Part shown: positions 1 to 7,056 of the stretch, one piece after another
Numbering within the stretch: position 1 is the stretch's first letter
Layout of the letters: each line of letters starts with the position of its first letter
Assembly: GCF_016745235.1 (NCBI RefSeq)
Contig: NZ_JAELVM010000003.1
Coordinates: 558,001-622,000, forward strand
DNA: 64,000 bases
Direction of reading: 5' to 3'
DNA from: Chryseobacterium endalhagicum
Lineage (GTDB): Bacteria > Bacteroidota > Bacteroidia > Flavobacteriales > Weeksellaceae
Position numbers and translations under genes: made by a program
The notes under the pieces: model-generated
The model's input: the letters and a program-made list of their open reading frames with translations, nothing else
Databases searched by the model: none
Told to the model about the DNA's origin: nothing

Positions 1-2
1 TA

Positions 3-653
3 AAACCTAAGAGAATAGACGGACGTTACATTCTCCATGAAATTGAACACGTTTTACATTTTGAAAGAGGTATTTTATATACGATAAGAGAATTACTGAT
101 AAAACCCGGAGAAAACATCAGGCATTTCATCAGTGAAAACAGAAGCAGGCTTGTGAAACCGGTGATATTTATTATTGTCACCTCACTGATTTATACGCTG
201 ATCAATCATTTTTTCCATATTGAAGCAGGCTATATAAAAATTGACGGTGGAAAAGATCAGCAACTCAATGCTATTAACAGCTGGGTTCAGGGGCATTACG
301 GATATTCCAATATTATAATGGGTGGGTTTATTGCTTTCTGGTTAAAAATATTTTTCAGGAAGTATGATTACAATTTTTTTGAAATATTAATTCTGCTATG
401 CTTTATTCTTGGAATGGAAATGCTGATGTTCTCGGCTTTTGCCATTTTGGAAGGAGTGACGAAATTTCATCTCATGCCGATTGCCGCCGTGATTGTGTTT
501 GCCTATTTTTCCTGGGCTGTAGGGCAATTCTTTGATAAATCCAGAGCAGCCAGCTATTTTAAAGCCCTTGCTTCCTACGTATTGGGAATGATCACGTTTG
601 GTATTTCGATCATGATTTTAGGAGCTTTAATGAACCTAATCGTACACCATTAA
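3..653 (+). CDS. DUF3667-family membrane protein, 5' end outside the window
   Basis: The frame is open from base 3 and reads a typical DUF3667 segment (KRIDGRYILHEIEHVL, then a stretch rich in GILYTIRELL and KPGENIRHFI) followed by four or five hydrophobic segments before the stop at 651-653. The GTG at 153 is an internal codon, not the start, because the conserved family segment lies upstream of it. In this family the missing N-terminus normally carries a small CxxC zinc ribbon. The function of DUF3667 is not known; it is an inner-membrane protein common in Bacteroidota. Family assignment is by recognition of the conserved motif. Confidence 0.85.
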   Translation, partial: KPKRIDGRYILHEIEHVLHFERGILYTIRELLIKPGENIRHFISENRSRLVKPVIFIIVTSLIYTLINHFFHIEAGYIKIDGGKDQQLNAINSWVQGHYGYSNIIMGGFIAFWLKIFFRKYDYNFFEILILLCFILGMEMLMFSAFAILEGVTKFHLMPIAAVIVFAYFSWAVGQFFDKSRAASYFKALASYVLGMITFGISIMILGALMNLIVHH

Positions 654-665
654 AAAGTAAAAGCG

Positions 666-728
666 ATGATTATTGTTATTTGTATTTTCCTGTTCCTGTT
701 TATATTACATAAAAAAAGCAGGAAATAA
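666..728 (+). CDS. Candidate 20-residue membrane microprotein
   Basis: A short ATG frame 12 bases after the DUF3667 stop reads MIIVICIFLFLFILHKKSRK: one hydrophobic helix followed by a basic tail, the layout of many bacterial membrane microproteins. Its stop codon lies inside the left arm of the following terminator hairpin. It could equally be chance in AT-rich DNA; no homologue can be checked here. Confidence 0.22.
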   Translation: MIIVICIFLFLFILHKKSRK

Positions 729-742
729 ATTTCCTGCTTTTT
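713..742. terminator. Bidirectional intrinsic terminator
   Basis: Stem GCAGGAAA / TTTCCTGC with a four-base loop, flanked by A and T runs on both sides. It can end the rightward DUF3667 transcript and the leftward phosphoesterase transcript. Confidence 0.8.
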
Positions 743-760
743 CACGATATTGTTAGAATC

Positions 761-3499
761 TTACTGTATTACCAGTTTTAAAGTAAATAATTTTCTGGTG
801 TGAACTTTCACGAAATACACTCCTTTCGGAAGGTTTTCATTCACTAAAGAGAAGCGCTGGTTATTGATATTCTTTGATTCATACAGCAGTTGTCCTGATG
901 CTGAAACAAGTTCAATCTTCTCAATCGGGTAATCACTCTTAATGAAGGTTGGTTCGCCCGGTTTTGTAGGATTAGGATATAAAACTACATTTTTCTCGGT
1001 ACTTTTTGCTTCATCCGTTCCCAATGTTCCGGCTGTTACCTGGAACTGCTTTCTGTTGGATACTTCCGTATAGGAGTCATTCGTAAACATCACCATATAA
1101 TAATTACCCGGAGTGGTAGGAAGTGCTGTTCCCTGAATTGTTTTTGTTCCCTGGGTAACCCCGTCAAAGTAAGTATAAGAAACAAAATTATCATCCGGTG
1201 TCTGAATGCTCTGAGGATAAATTCCCAGCCAGTCTTTGATAATTCCCGGAGAATCCGTCCATGAAGCTGTAATATTTTCACCTAATGTATACACCGGCTT
1301 GTTGATCCACAGTTCCGTTACAATATCCCCTACTTTAAAGAATACTTTATCTCCGATTCCTGTATATCCGTCTTCAAGCAGGTACTGGGCGTAGTAATAT
1401 CCTTTCGGAAGCCCTGTGAAATTCAATGTTCCGGAAGGTGTTGTCACGTAGCTCCATTTGATAGAAGTATTCGTTCCCGGTGTCTGGCCCATTTTATAAA
1501 TCCCGATCCAGTCTTTCACTAAATTCGGTCCGTTGCTGTAATTAATAACCACTGTTCCGCCTACCGGATACGTATCTGCGGTAGTCTGAAGCTGTACTTT
1601 CGGGCCTACATAAAAGCTTTTTCTGCCTGTAATTTCCGTGTAGCCTCCATTCGCAAAGAATCCTGCGAAATACTGACCTTTATTGGCTAAACCATTGGTG
1701 AAAACTGCTGTTCCTGCGGTCTGTCCGTTCGTATAAAGGAAGCCTTGGGAAGTGGTTGCAGCAGGTGTCTGTCCTTTTTTGTAAAGTCCTACCCAATCCT
1801 GCTGATTTCCCGGACCACCAGTGTAAGTAGCTGTTATAGGCTCATTCTGTGTGTATTCAGTTTTATCTAAAACAAATGTAGGATTTGAAACCACACTTCC
1901 TGACACTTCAAACTGTTTCACATCGCTCCAGTCGCTCCATTCCAGGTTTCTGTCTCTGTATCGGACTTTTACGTAATATATTCCGTTTGAAATTGAGTTT
2001 GCTGCGATTGTTGCTTTGGTAATATCAACCCCGGCATTTAAATCTTTTGTTCTGTCCGGAGTTCCGTTTCCGTCTTTTCCGAACCAGTTTTCATAGTCAC
2101 GGTAGAATTCTTTTTCAACTACAGAGAAATCAGGAGCTTTACTGATCATGAACTGTGTCGTGTTCAGAAGTTCGCCGTTGGATGATGCAAAGGCGCTTCC
2201 GTTCAGTGTAAGCGGCAGCGTTACCGGAGCTGTGAAAGTATTGCTTACACTCGGTTTCGAAGGCTTCGGCTGGTTTTTATATCGGTGGAAAGTATCTACA
2301 AGTTCATTGTATTTTCTGTTATAAACTCCCCCTATTGAATAGGATTCGATATCTACTTTTCCATTTTGTGTATCTACCTCTACGATCTGGTAAGTCCAGT
2401 CCGTCAGTGTTTTCTGTACATCATCAAAATCCTGCTCATTAGACATTCCCCAATACTGGTCCCATGCTGTACCTCCGGAAATAATCTGGTAATTCGGGGT
2501 ATTTTTCAGCTGTCCTCTGTGGTATAAATGGTGGTGGGCTCCCACATGCATTAAATATTTATTGGAAGTCGTCAGTAAAGGAACCGCATTATTTCGTACC
2601 CATGTAGAAATATCTCCCACATACTGCTCTGCCTGGTAAGGCCTGTGGCTTAAAGAAATGATCCAGTCAACCGTAGGGTCATTATTTGCCTCAGTCAAAA
2701 CCTGGGAAAGCCACGTCTGCTGGGCTGTTCCTGTATGTTCAGAGCTTAAACTTACAAACAGAACGTTTCCTGCCTGCTGGGCATAATAGTTTTCGTTTCC
2801 TGAAAAAATATTTTTGTATCCTATTTCATCAATATAGAAGTGGGCATAATAAGAATTCATCCCAAGGCTTCCATACGTCTCATGATTTCCTACCGTGGTC
2901 TGGATAGGAAGGTAAGGTGATAACTTGATGTTCTTTTTAAAGTGAACATTTTCATAATGATCCAAAGTTCCCACGTCTACCTGGTCTCCCACCATAAAAG
3001 TAAGGGCAATATTATCAGAAGGATCAGAATTGGCTCCGAATTTCTGTTTTAGTTTTTTGTAAGCATTCAAAGTCAGAGAATCATATCTAGGTTCCGCTTT
3101 GATCTGGTTGTCTCCCATGATCAGGAAACGTATTTTTCCATCTGCTGTTACTGGCTGTCCCGGTAATGGAAGTGTTCTGAAGTTGTAGACTGCCGATTCC
3201 GTAGTTCCGGTCTTTACCTTATAATAGTATTTTGTATTCGGCTGCAGGCCTGCAATTTTTGCAGTGTGGTAATAATAGTTGTTGTTATAACCTGTATCAG
3301 AGAAAATGTTTGTTGTTCCGGTAACCGTTACATTCAAATTGGCTGCAGAGGTTCCGTAGATTACTGTAGTTTCGTTATTGGAGGCTGTTTTCCAGTTGAC
3401 GATCATTGAATTCGGCGTCGGATTCTGCAGATAAGGAAACAGGGTCTGCCCGAATGCCATCTGGACGGCAAAACAGAAAAAGAAGAAATAATGTTTCAT
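761..3499 (-). CDS. Secreted purple acid phosphatase-like metallophosphoesterase with three repeat domains and type A T9SS signal
   Basis: 912 residues. A signal peptide (1-17, ending FGQ) is followed by a fibronectin-like domain typical of purple acid phosphatases (about 20-110) and a calcineurin-like phosphoesterase domain with metal-binding blocks GDNQ (129-132), GDQVD (171-175), GNHE (204-207), SHRPY (284-288) and GAHHH (320-324). Then come an Ig-like segment (about 415-535) and three repeats of about 90 residues, each with DWVGLY, DWIGIY or DWLGIY (568, 663, 756). The C-terminus (YPNP at 841-844 to KLVIQ) is a type A T9SS sorting domain, so the enzyme is probably exported to the surface or medium. 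The exact phosphoester substrate is unknown. Confidence 0.88.
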   Translation of the reverse strand: MKHYFFFFCFAVQMAFGQTLFPYLQNPTPNSMIVNWKTASNNETTVIYGTSAANLNVTVTGTTNIFSDTGYNNNYYYHTAKIAGLQPNTKYYYKVKTGTTESAVYNFRTLPLPGQPVTADGKIRFLIMGDNQIKAEPRYDSLTLNAYKKLKQKFGANSDPSDNIALTFMVGDQVDVGTLDHYENVHFKKNIKLSPYLPIQTTVGNHETYGSLGMNSYYAHFYIDEIGYKNIFSGNENYYAQQAGNVLFVSLSSEHTGTAQQTWLSQVLTEANNDPTVDWIISLSHRPYQAEQYVGDISTWVRNNAVPLLTTSNKYLMHVGAHHHLYHRGQLKNTPNYQIISGGTAWDQYWGMSNEQDFDDVQKTLTDWTYQIVEVDTQNGKVDIESYSIGGVYNRKYNELVDTFHRYKNQPKPSKPSVSNTFTAPVTLPLTLNGSAFASSNGELLNTTQFMISKAPDFSVVEKEFYRDYENWFGKDGNGTPDRTKDLNAGVDITKATIAANSISNGIYYVKVRYRDRNLEWSDWSDVKQFEVSGSVVSNPTFVLDKTEYTQNEPITATYTGGPGNQQDWVGLYKKGQTPAATTSQGFLYTNGQTAGTAVFTNGLANKGQYFAGFFANGGYTEITGRKSFYVGPKVQLQTTADTYPVGGTVVINYSNGPNLVKDWIGIYKMGQTPGTNTSIKWSYVTTPSGTLNFTGLPKGYYYAQYLLEDGYTGIGDKVFFKVGDIVTELWINKPVYTLGENITASWTDSPGIIKDWLGIYPQSIQTPDDNFVSYTYFDGVTQGTKTIQGTALPTTPGNYYMVMFTNDSYTEVSNRKQFQVTAGTLGTDEAKSTEKNVVLYPNPTKPGEPTFIKSDYPIEKIELVSASGQLLYESKNINNQRFSLVNENLPKGVYFVKVHTRKLFTLKLVIQ

Positions 3500-3689
3500 A
3501 AAATTTTTACTTTTGTATAGATTTATTTTAATTTGTAAATCAGATCATTAAAAAAATTCTGAACTGATTTTTTAATTTCCGGCAAAAGTAGAATTCCTAT
3601 ATAAACTGTTCCTGATGGGAATTTAAAAGAACCGTTAATTTTACGGCCTGTTTTGGGTGAAAAAATTATTGTTTTTAGCACATTAATTA

Positions 3690-3722
3690 TTTGGCAGAAT
3701 CAAAAACTATTTTGTATCTTTG
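3690..3722 (+). promoter_or_regulatory. rplS promoter (Bacteroidetes type)
   Basis: TTTG at 3690-3693 and TATCTTTG at 3715-3722, 21 bases apart, match the sigma-ABfr consensus (TTTG, TAnnTTTG). Transcription would begin near 3727, giving rplS a leader of about 65 bases. Confidence 0.75.
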
Positions 3723-3791
3723 CGACCTGTTATTCAACCTCTGACGAAGAACGTGTAAGTTGCTTAGCTTTAACATTTTATTTTATTAAAA

Positions 3792-4148
3792 ATGGATTTA
3801 TTAAAGTACGTACAAGATCAGTACATTACTAAAAAAGATTTCCCTGAATTCAAAGCAGGAGACACAATTACTGTGTATTACGAAATTAAAGAAGGACAGA
3901 AGACAAGAACTCAGTTCTTCAAAGGTACCGTTATCCAATTAAGAGGTACTGGCGCTACAAAAACATTCACGATCAGAAAAATGAGCGGTGATGTAGGTGT
4001 AGAAAGAGTATTCCCTATCAACATGCCTGCACTTCAGAAAATTGAAGTTGACAGAAGAGGTAGAGTTAGAAGATCTAGAATCTATTACTTCAGAGACCTT
4101 AGAGGTAAGAAAGCTAGAATCAAAGATGCTGCTTACAAGAAAAAGTAA
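3792..4148 (+). CDS. rplS: 50S ribosomal protein L19
   Basis: 118 residues, the usual length for bL19. It reads the hallmark segments FKAGDTITVYYEIKEG, FKGTVIQLRG, FTIRKMSGDVGVERVFP and the basic C-terminus RRSRIYYFRDLRGKKARIKD. L19 sits at the 30S-50S interface. In many bacteria rplS follows rpsP-rimM-trmD; here it stands alone with its own promoter and terminator. Confidence 0.98.
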   Translation: MDLLKYVQDQYITKKDFPEFKAGDTITVYYEIKEGQKTRTQFFKGTVIQLRGTGATKTFTIRKMSGDVGVERVFPINMPALQKIEVDRRGRVRRSRIYYFRDLRGKKARIKDAAYKKK

Positions 4149-4167
4149 TTCAGACAACAATACATAC

Positions 4168-4203
4168 AAAAAGAGGCTATCTAATTCAGATAGTCTCTTT
4201 TTA
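4168..4203 (+). terminator. rplS terminator
   Basis: AAGAGGCTATCT / AGATAGTCTCTT stem with one mismatch and a short loop, followed by a T run; it begins about 20 bases after the rplS stop. Confidence 0.85.
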
Positions 4204-4206
4204 TTT

Positions 4207-4231
4207 GGGAGCTTCGAGAGCCTCAGCTCCC
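4207..4231. repeat. REP-like stem-loop, copy 1 (stem-changed variant)
   Basis: GGGAGCT - TCGAGAGCCTC - AGCTCCC: a 7-bp stem closing an 11-base loop. The loop matches that of the four other copies (9913, 15044, 51161, 51244; consensus TCGRGRRCCTC), but two stem pairs differ on both sides at once. Unlike the others it has no obvious C-rich tract next to it. Confidence 0.7.
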
Positions 4232-4355
4232 GATTACAGTTTTAATTTCAAGAAAAGTTACTCTTTATATTTGTTCTTTTGTCTTAAAATCACAGATCAA
4301 CGTAGTCAAACAAAATGAACCAAACTTCAAGACTGGAATCTTTGTATTTCGAAAA

Positions 4356-4483
4356 TAAGTGAAACGCCTTTGTTTATCTTAATCTAAAGCAATTAAAATC
4401 AGTTCTTAGTCTTTCCTTGTGTTTAATTATCGCAAGGCTAGACAAAGATTTTTTAATTAAGATAAACAAAGGCATTTCATTTA
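4356..4483. repeat. Long inverted repeat with 28-base arms and 72-base spacer
   Basis: The arm at 4356-4383 (containing GCCTTTGTTTATCTTAAT) and the arm at 4456-4483 are reverse complements apart from two positions. The element lies in the 401-base convergent gap between rplS and the alpha/beta hydrolase; apart from this repeat, the rplS terminator and the REP-like stem-loop nothing else was seen in that gap. It could be a MITE remnant, a large two-way terminator or a structured RNA; no ORF lies inside. Confidence 0.65.
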
Positions 4484-4549
4484 AAAAAGTAAAACAAAAA
4501 AAATACACTTAATTATCAACAAATTAAGATTAATATAATACACAAATAT

Positions 4550-5545
4550 CTATTTAATAAAATCATATAAGGATGTGAAAAATTTCGGATAGACTTCAAT
4601 ATGAGGAAGGTGGCCTACGTTTTCGAGTTCAACTAATTTTGAGCCGGGAATTTCACGCTGGGTCTTTTTGCCCAGTTCCTGATACTGCCCCATTTTAGGC
4701 TGAAGTTCTTTGGGAGCTCTGTCCTTTCCTATGGCAGTTCTGTCCCTGGTACCGATGATAAGCAGCGTTGGTGTTTTGATATTTTTAAATTCGTAGCAGA
4801 CAGGCTGGTTATAGATCATATCTGTGGTTAAAGCAGCATCCCATGCTACCTTCGGATAATCTTTATGAAGCGTCCATCCTGCAATGAGATCCAGCCACGG
4901 CTGATATTCTTCTTTCCACTTGTTGTCGTAGTAAAATTTAAGCTGATAGTTTTTATACGTTTCCGCAGTATTTTTCAGCTCCGACTGGTACGCCTTATCA
5001 ATGGTCTGATAGGTTGCAAAGGCTTTATAATCTTCGAGCCCGATTGGGTTTTCCAGGATCAGCCTCTGAACTTTTTCGGGATAAAGAAGGGTAAATCTTG
5101 TGGCTACCATTCCACCCATAGAATGTCCAAGCACTATTGTTTTATCAATCTGAAGTTGATCTAAAATCGCTTTTGTATTTTCAGCCAGCTGCGAAAAAGA
5201 AAACTGGTAGCTTTGGGGTTTGGAAGATTTTCCAAATCCGATCTGATCCGGAATGATCACTCTGAACCCTTTTTCCGAAAGGTCTTTTGCCGTCTTTTCC
5301 CAATAGGCTCCGTTAAAATTCTTTCCATGGAGAAGCATGATCGTTTTTCCGTTTGGCTTTTGGGGTTTTACATCCATATAAGCCATTTTAAGATCGTTAT
5401 GCTGAGATTTAAGATCCAGATAATGAACTTCATATGGATATTGATAATCGGACAGCATGGCATCCAGTGGTTTTATCTGCGAAAATAAGAAGGTGGGTAC
5501 TGCAGCCAGCATGGTTACAGCCACTGCCTTTCTGAAATAGGTCAT
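4550..5545 (-). CDS. Secreted or periplasmic alpha/beta hydrolase
   Basis: 331 residues with a signal peptide (1-22, FLFSQ). The alpha/beta-hydrolase fold is shown by the oxyanion segment HGKNFNG (73-79), the nucleophile elbow GHSMGG (Ser142), a likely acid Asp268 in GTRDR and a late His312 in VGHLPH, followed by the typical C-terminal helix. The full triad is present, so it should be active as an esterase or lipase-like hydrolase; the substrate cannot be told. It is a single leftward gene. Confidence 0.87.
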   Translation of the reverse strand: MTYFRKAVAVTMLAAVPTFLFSQIKPLDAMLSDYQYPYEVHYLDLKSQHNDLKMAYMDVKPQKPNGKTIMLLHGKNFNGAYWEKTAKDLSEKGFRVIIPDQIGFGKSSKPQSYQFSFSQLAENTKAILDQLQIDKTIVLGHSMGGMVATRFTLLYPEKVQRLILENPIGLEDYKAFATYQTIDKAYQSELKNTAETYKNYQLKFYYDNKWKEEYQPWLDLIAGWTLHKDYPKVAWDAALTTDMIYNQPVCYEFKNIKTPTLLIIGTRDRTAIGKDRAPKELQPKMGQYQELGKKTQREIPGSKLVELENVGHLPHIEVYPKFFTSLYDFIK

Positions 5546-5609
5546 GAGCGGTTTGTTTTAGATATTAAAATTAGCATAGTTCGGAATAGGACATTTCTTA
5601 TAATTTTGT

Positions 5610-5736
5610 CAGGAAGCCTGAAGCTGGAAAAGGGAAGTTATTGAAGTCCAAAGATGGAAACATTCCCTGGCTTTATTAATTTTTAAACTCTTCCAATCAT
5701 TTAATCTTACCTGTTAACCCGAACTCAGGTTAAAAT
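5610..5736 (+). repeat. Dispersed intergenic repeat, family C, left copy beside EamA gene
   Basis: Contains the family core GGAAGTTATTGAAGTCCAAA and, further right, GGCTTTATTAATTTTTAA and the end piece CCCGAACTCAGGTTA. The first two blocks recur in inverse orientation at 6941-7040, so the EamA gene is bracketed by inverted copies. Related copies lie at 37967 and 47041; the end piece also recurs near 31570. Confidence 0.65.
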
Positions 5737-5738
5737 TA

Positions 5739-5768
5739 AAAAAACCGCTCCAAAAGGAACGGTTTTTA
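5739..5768 (-). terminator. Terminator of the EamA gene
   Basis: AAAACCGCTCC / GGAACGGTTTT with one mismatch, a four-base loop and A/T runs, 20 bases beyond the EamA stop. Confidence 0.7.
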
Positions 5769-5787
5769 ACACTATTTAATTGTTTTT

Positions 5788-6768
5788 TTAAGCTACTTCA
5801 ACTGTTTTCAATTCTTTTTTTGCAGGTAAATTCATCAGAACAATTGCAAAAAGGATGAGGATAATTCCTACCCACTGTACGAGTAAAACTTTTTCACCCA
5901 GCAGAACAAACGCCATCGTTACTGAAACCGGCAGCTCCAATGATGAAACAATGCTTCCCAGTCCCAATCCTGCATTCGGGAAACCGATATTGAACAAAAT
6001 AGGAGGAACAATGGTTCCAAATAAAGCCAGAATAAACCCGTACGTCCAGAATATTGAGTAATTGAACGCGTGAATATGCTCTGTATTTTCTGTAAAATTT
6101 AAATATAATGATCTTAATCCGTCCGAATACATCGGCCCGATCTGGGCAAAAAACAGGAAGCCAAACACAACCACTGCCCCTCCGCAAAGCATAATAATAC
6201 TTTTTCTGAATACGGGAAGATGGGTTGCCAGTGTATTGGATGTGAACATGGTCATCGTATAGGAAGCGGCGGCCATCATCCCCCAGAATACCCCGTGCCA
6301 GTCGAGTTCGATATCCATATTGATCAGGTTGGTAGCCAGTATCGTTCCTGCAAGAACAATAATTACTGAAACTACTTTTCTTGCATTAGGCAGCTTCTTT
6401 GCAATGATGCTTTCCACCACCACACTGAACCAAACAGACTGCATCAGCAGTACGATTGCTATGGAAACATTGATATACTGAACGGCAATATAATAGAACA
6501 GACTGGTACACCCTAAAGATGTTCCGGCAAGCAGCAGCATTCTCACTTCTTTAGAACTTGGCGATGAAAGTTTCTGCTTTGAGGTGATGGTCTGGATAAA
6601 ATTCAGGATTAAAAGTCCAACAATTCCCAGCAGAAACTGTGAAGTGGTCACTTCAGATGTCGTAAAGCCATCATGATAAGCCATTTTTACAAATGTAGCC
6701 AGCATTCCGTATATACTTGCCCCGATTCCTACGAATAAAACTCCCTTGAGTATATTTTTCTTCTTCAT
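5788..6768 (-). CDS. EamA/DMT-superfamily transporter
   Basis: 326 residues from the ATG at 6768 (MKKKNILKG). About ten hydrophobic helices in two homologous halves, as in EamA drug/metabolite exporters, with EPVSVTMAFVLLGE-like signature residues in the second half (ELPVSVTMAFVLLGEK). A longer frame starts with TTG at 6789, but that codon overlaps the TAACTTTG promoter element, so the ATG is the better start. Substrate unknown. The gene lies between inverted copies of a dispersed repeat. Confidence 0.88.
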   Translation of the reverse strand: MKKKNILKGVLFVGIGASIYGMLATFVKMAYHDGFTTSEVTTSQFLLGIVGLLILNFIQTITSKQKLSSPSSKEVRMLLLAGTSLGCTSLFYYIAVQYINVSIAIVLLMQSVWFSVVVESIIAKKLPNARKVVSVIIVLAGTILATNLINMDIELDWHGVFWGMMAAASYTMTMFTSNTLATHLPVFRKSIIMLCGGAVVVFGFLFFAQIGPMYSDGLRSLYLNFTENTEHIHAFNYSIFWTYGFILALFGTIVPPILFNIGFPNAGLGLGSIVSSLELPVSVTMAFVLLGEKVLLVQWVGIILILFAIVLMNLPAKKELKTVEVA

Positions 6769-6786
6769 AATTTTTTTAACAGCCTG

Positions 6787-6794
6787 CAAAGTTA
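6787..6794 (-). promoter_or_regulatory. -7 element of the EamA gene
   Basis: TAACTTTG on the minus strand, about 20 bases before the ATG at 6768. It fixes the start: the upstream TTG would fall inside the promoter. No clear -33 TTTG was found at ideal spacing. Confidence 0.6.
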
Positions 6795-6841
6795 CAACAT
6801 AATAATGAAAGTACCCTGAGACGTCAGGATGATAGATAAAT

Positions 6842-6874
6842 AAAATCGCCGCAAGCTTTGCTTGCGGCGATTTT
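6842..6874 (-). terminator. Strong intrinsic terminator
   Basis: AAAATCGCCGCAAGC - TTT - GCTTGCGGCGATTTT, a perfect 15-bp stem. It lies 183 bases past the M36 protease stop and before the EamA promoter, so it separates the two leftward genes. Confidence 0.85.
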
Positions 6875-6940
6875 TAAAATTGATTGTGTAAGTAAGACAA
6901 AAGGATGGAGGATGGAAGTTAGTTTTATACTATATACTAA

Positions 6941-7040
6941 TCACCACTTTTAAATTTATTGAAGGAGTTAAAAATTAATAAAGCCAACCTGCATTTCTTT
7001 CTTTGGACTTCAATAACTTCCCTCTTCCGGCTTCCTTACC
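6941..7040 (-). repeat. Dispersed intergenic repeat, family C, right (inverted) copy
   Basis: The reverse complement reads GGAAGTTATTGAAGTCCAAA and GGCTTTATTAATTTTTAA in the same order and spacing as at 5610-5700. Together with that copy it forms an inverted pair around the EamA gene. Confidence 0.65.
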
Positions 7041-7056
7041 TATTTATAAATCTTAA

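Noticed and set aside
5788..6789. Longer EamA frame with TTG start
   Set aside because: The TTG overlaps the TAACTTTG promoter element; the ATG at 6768 gives a normal N-terminus.
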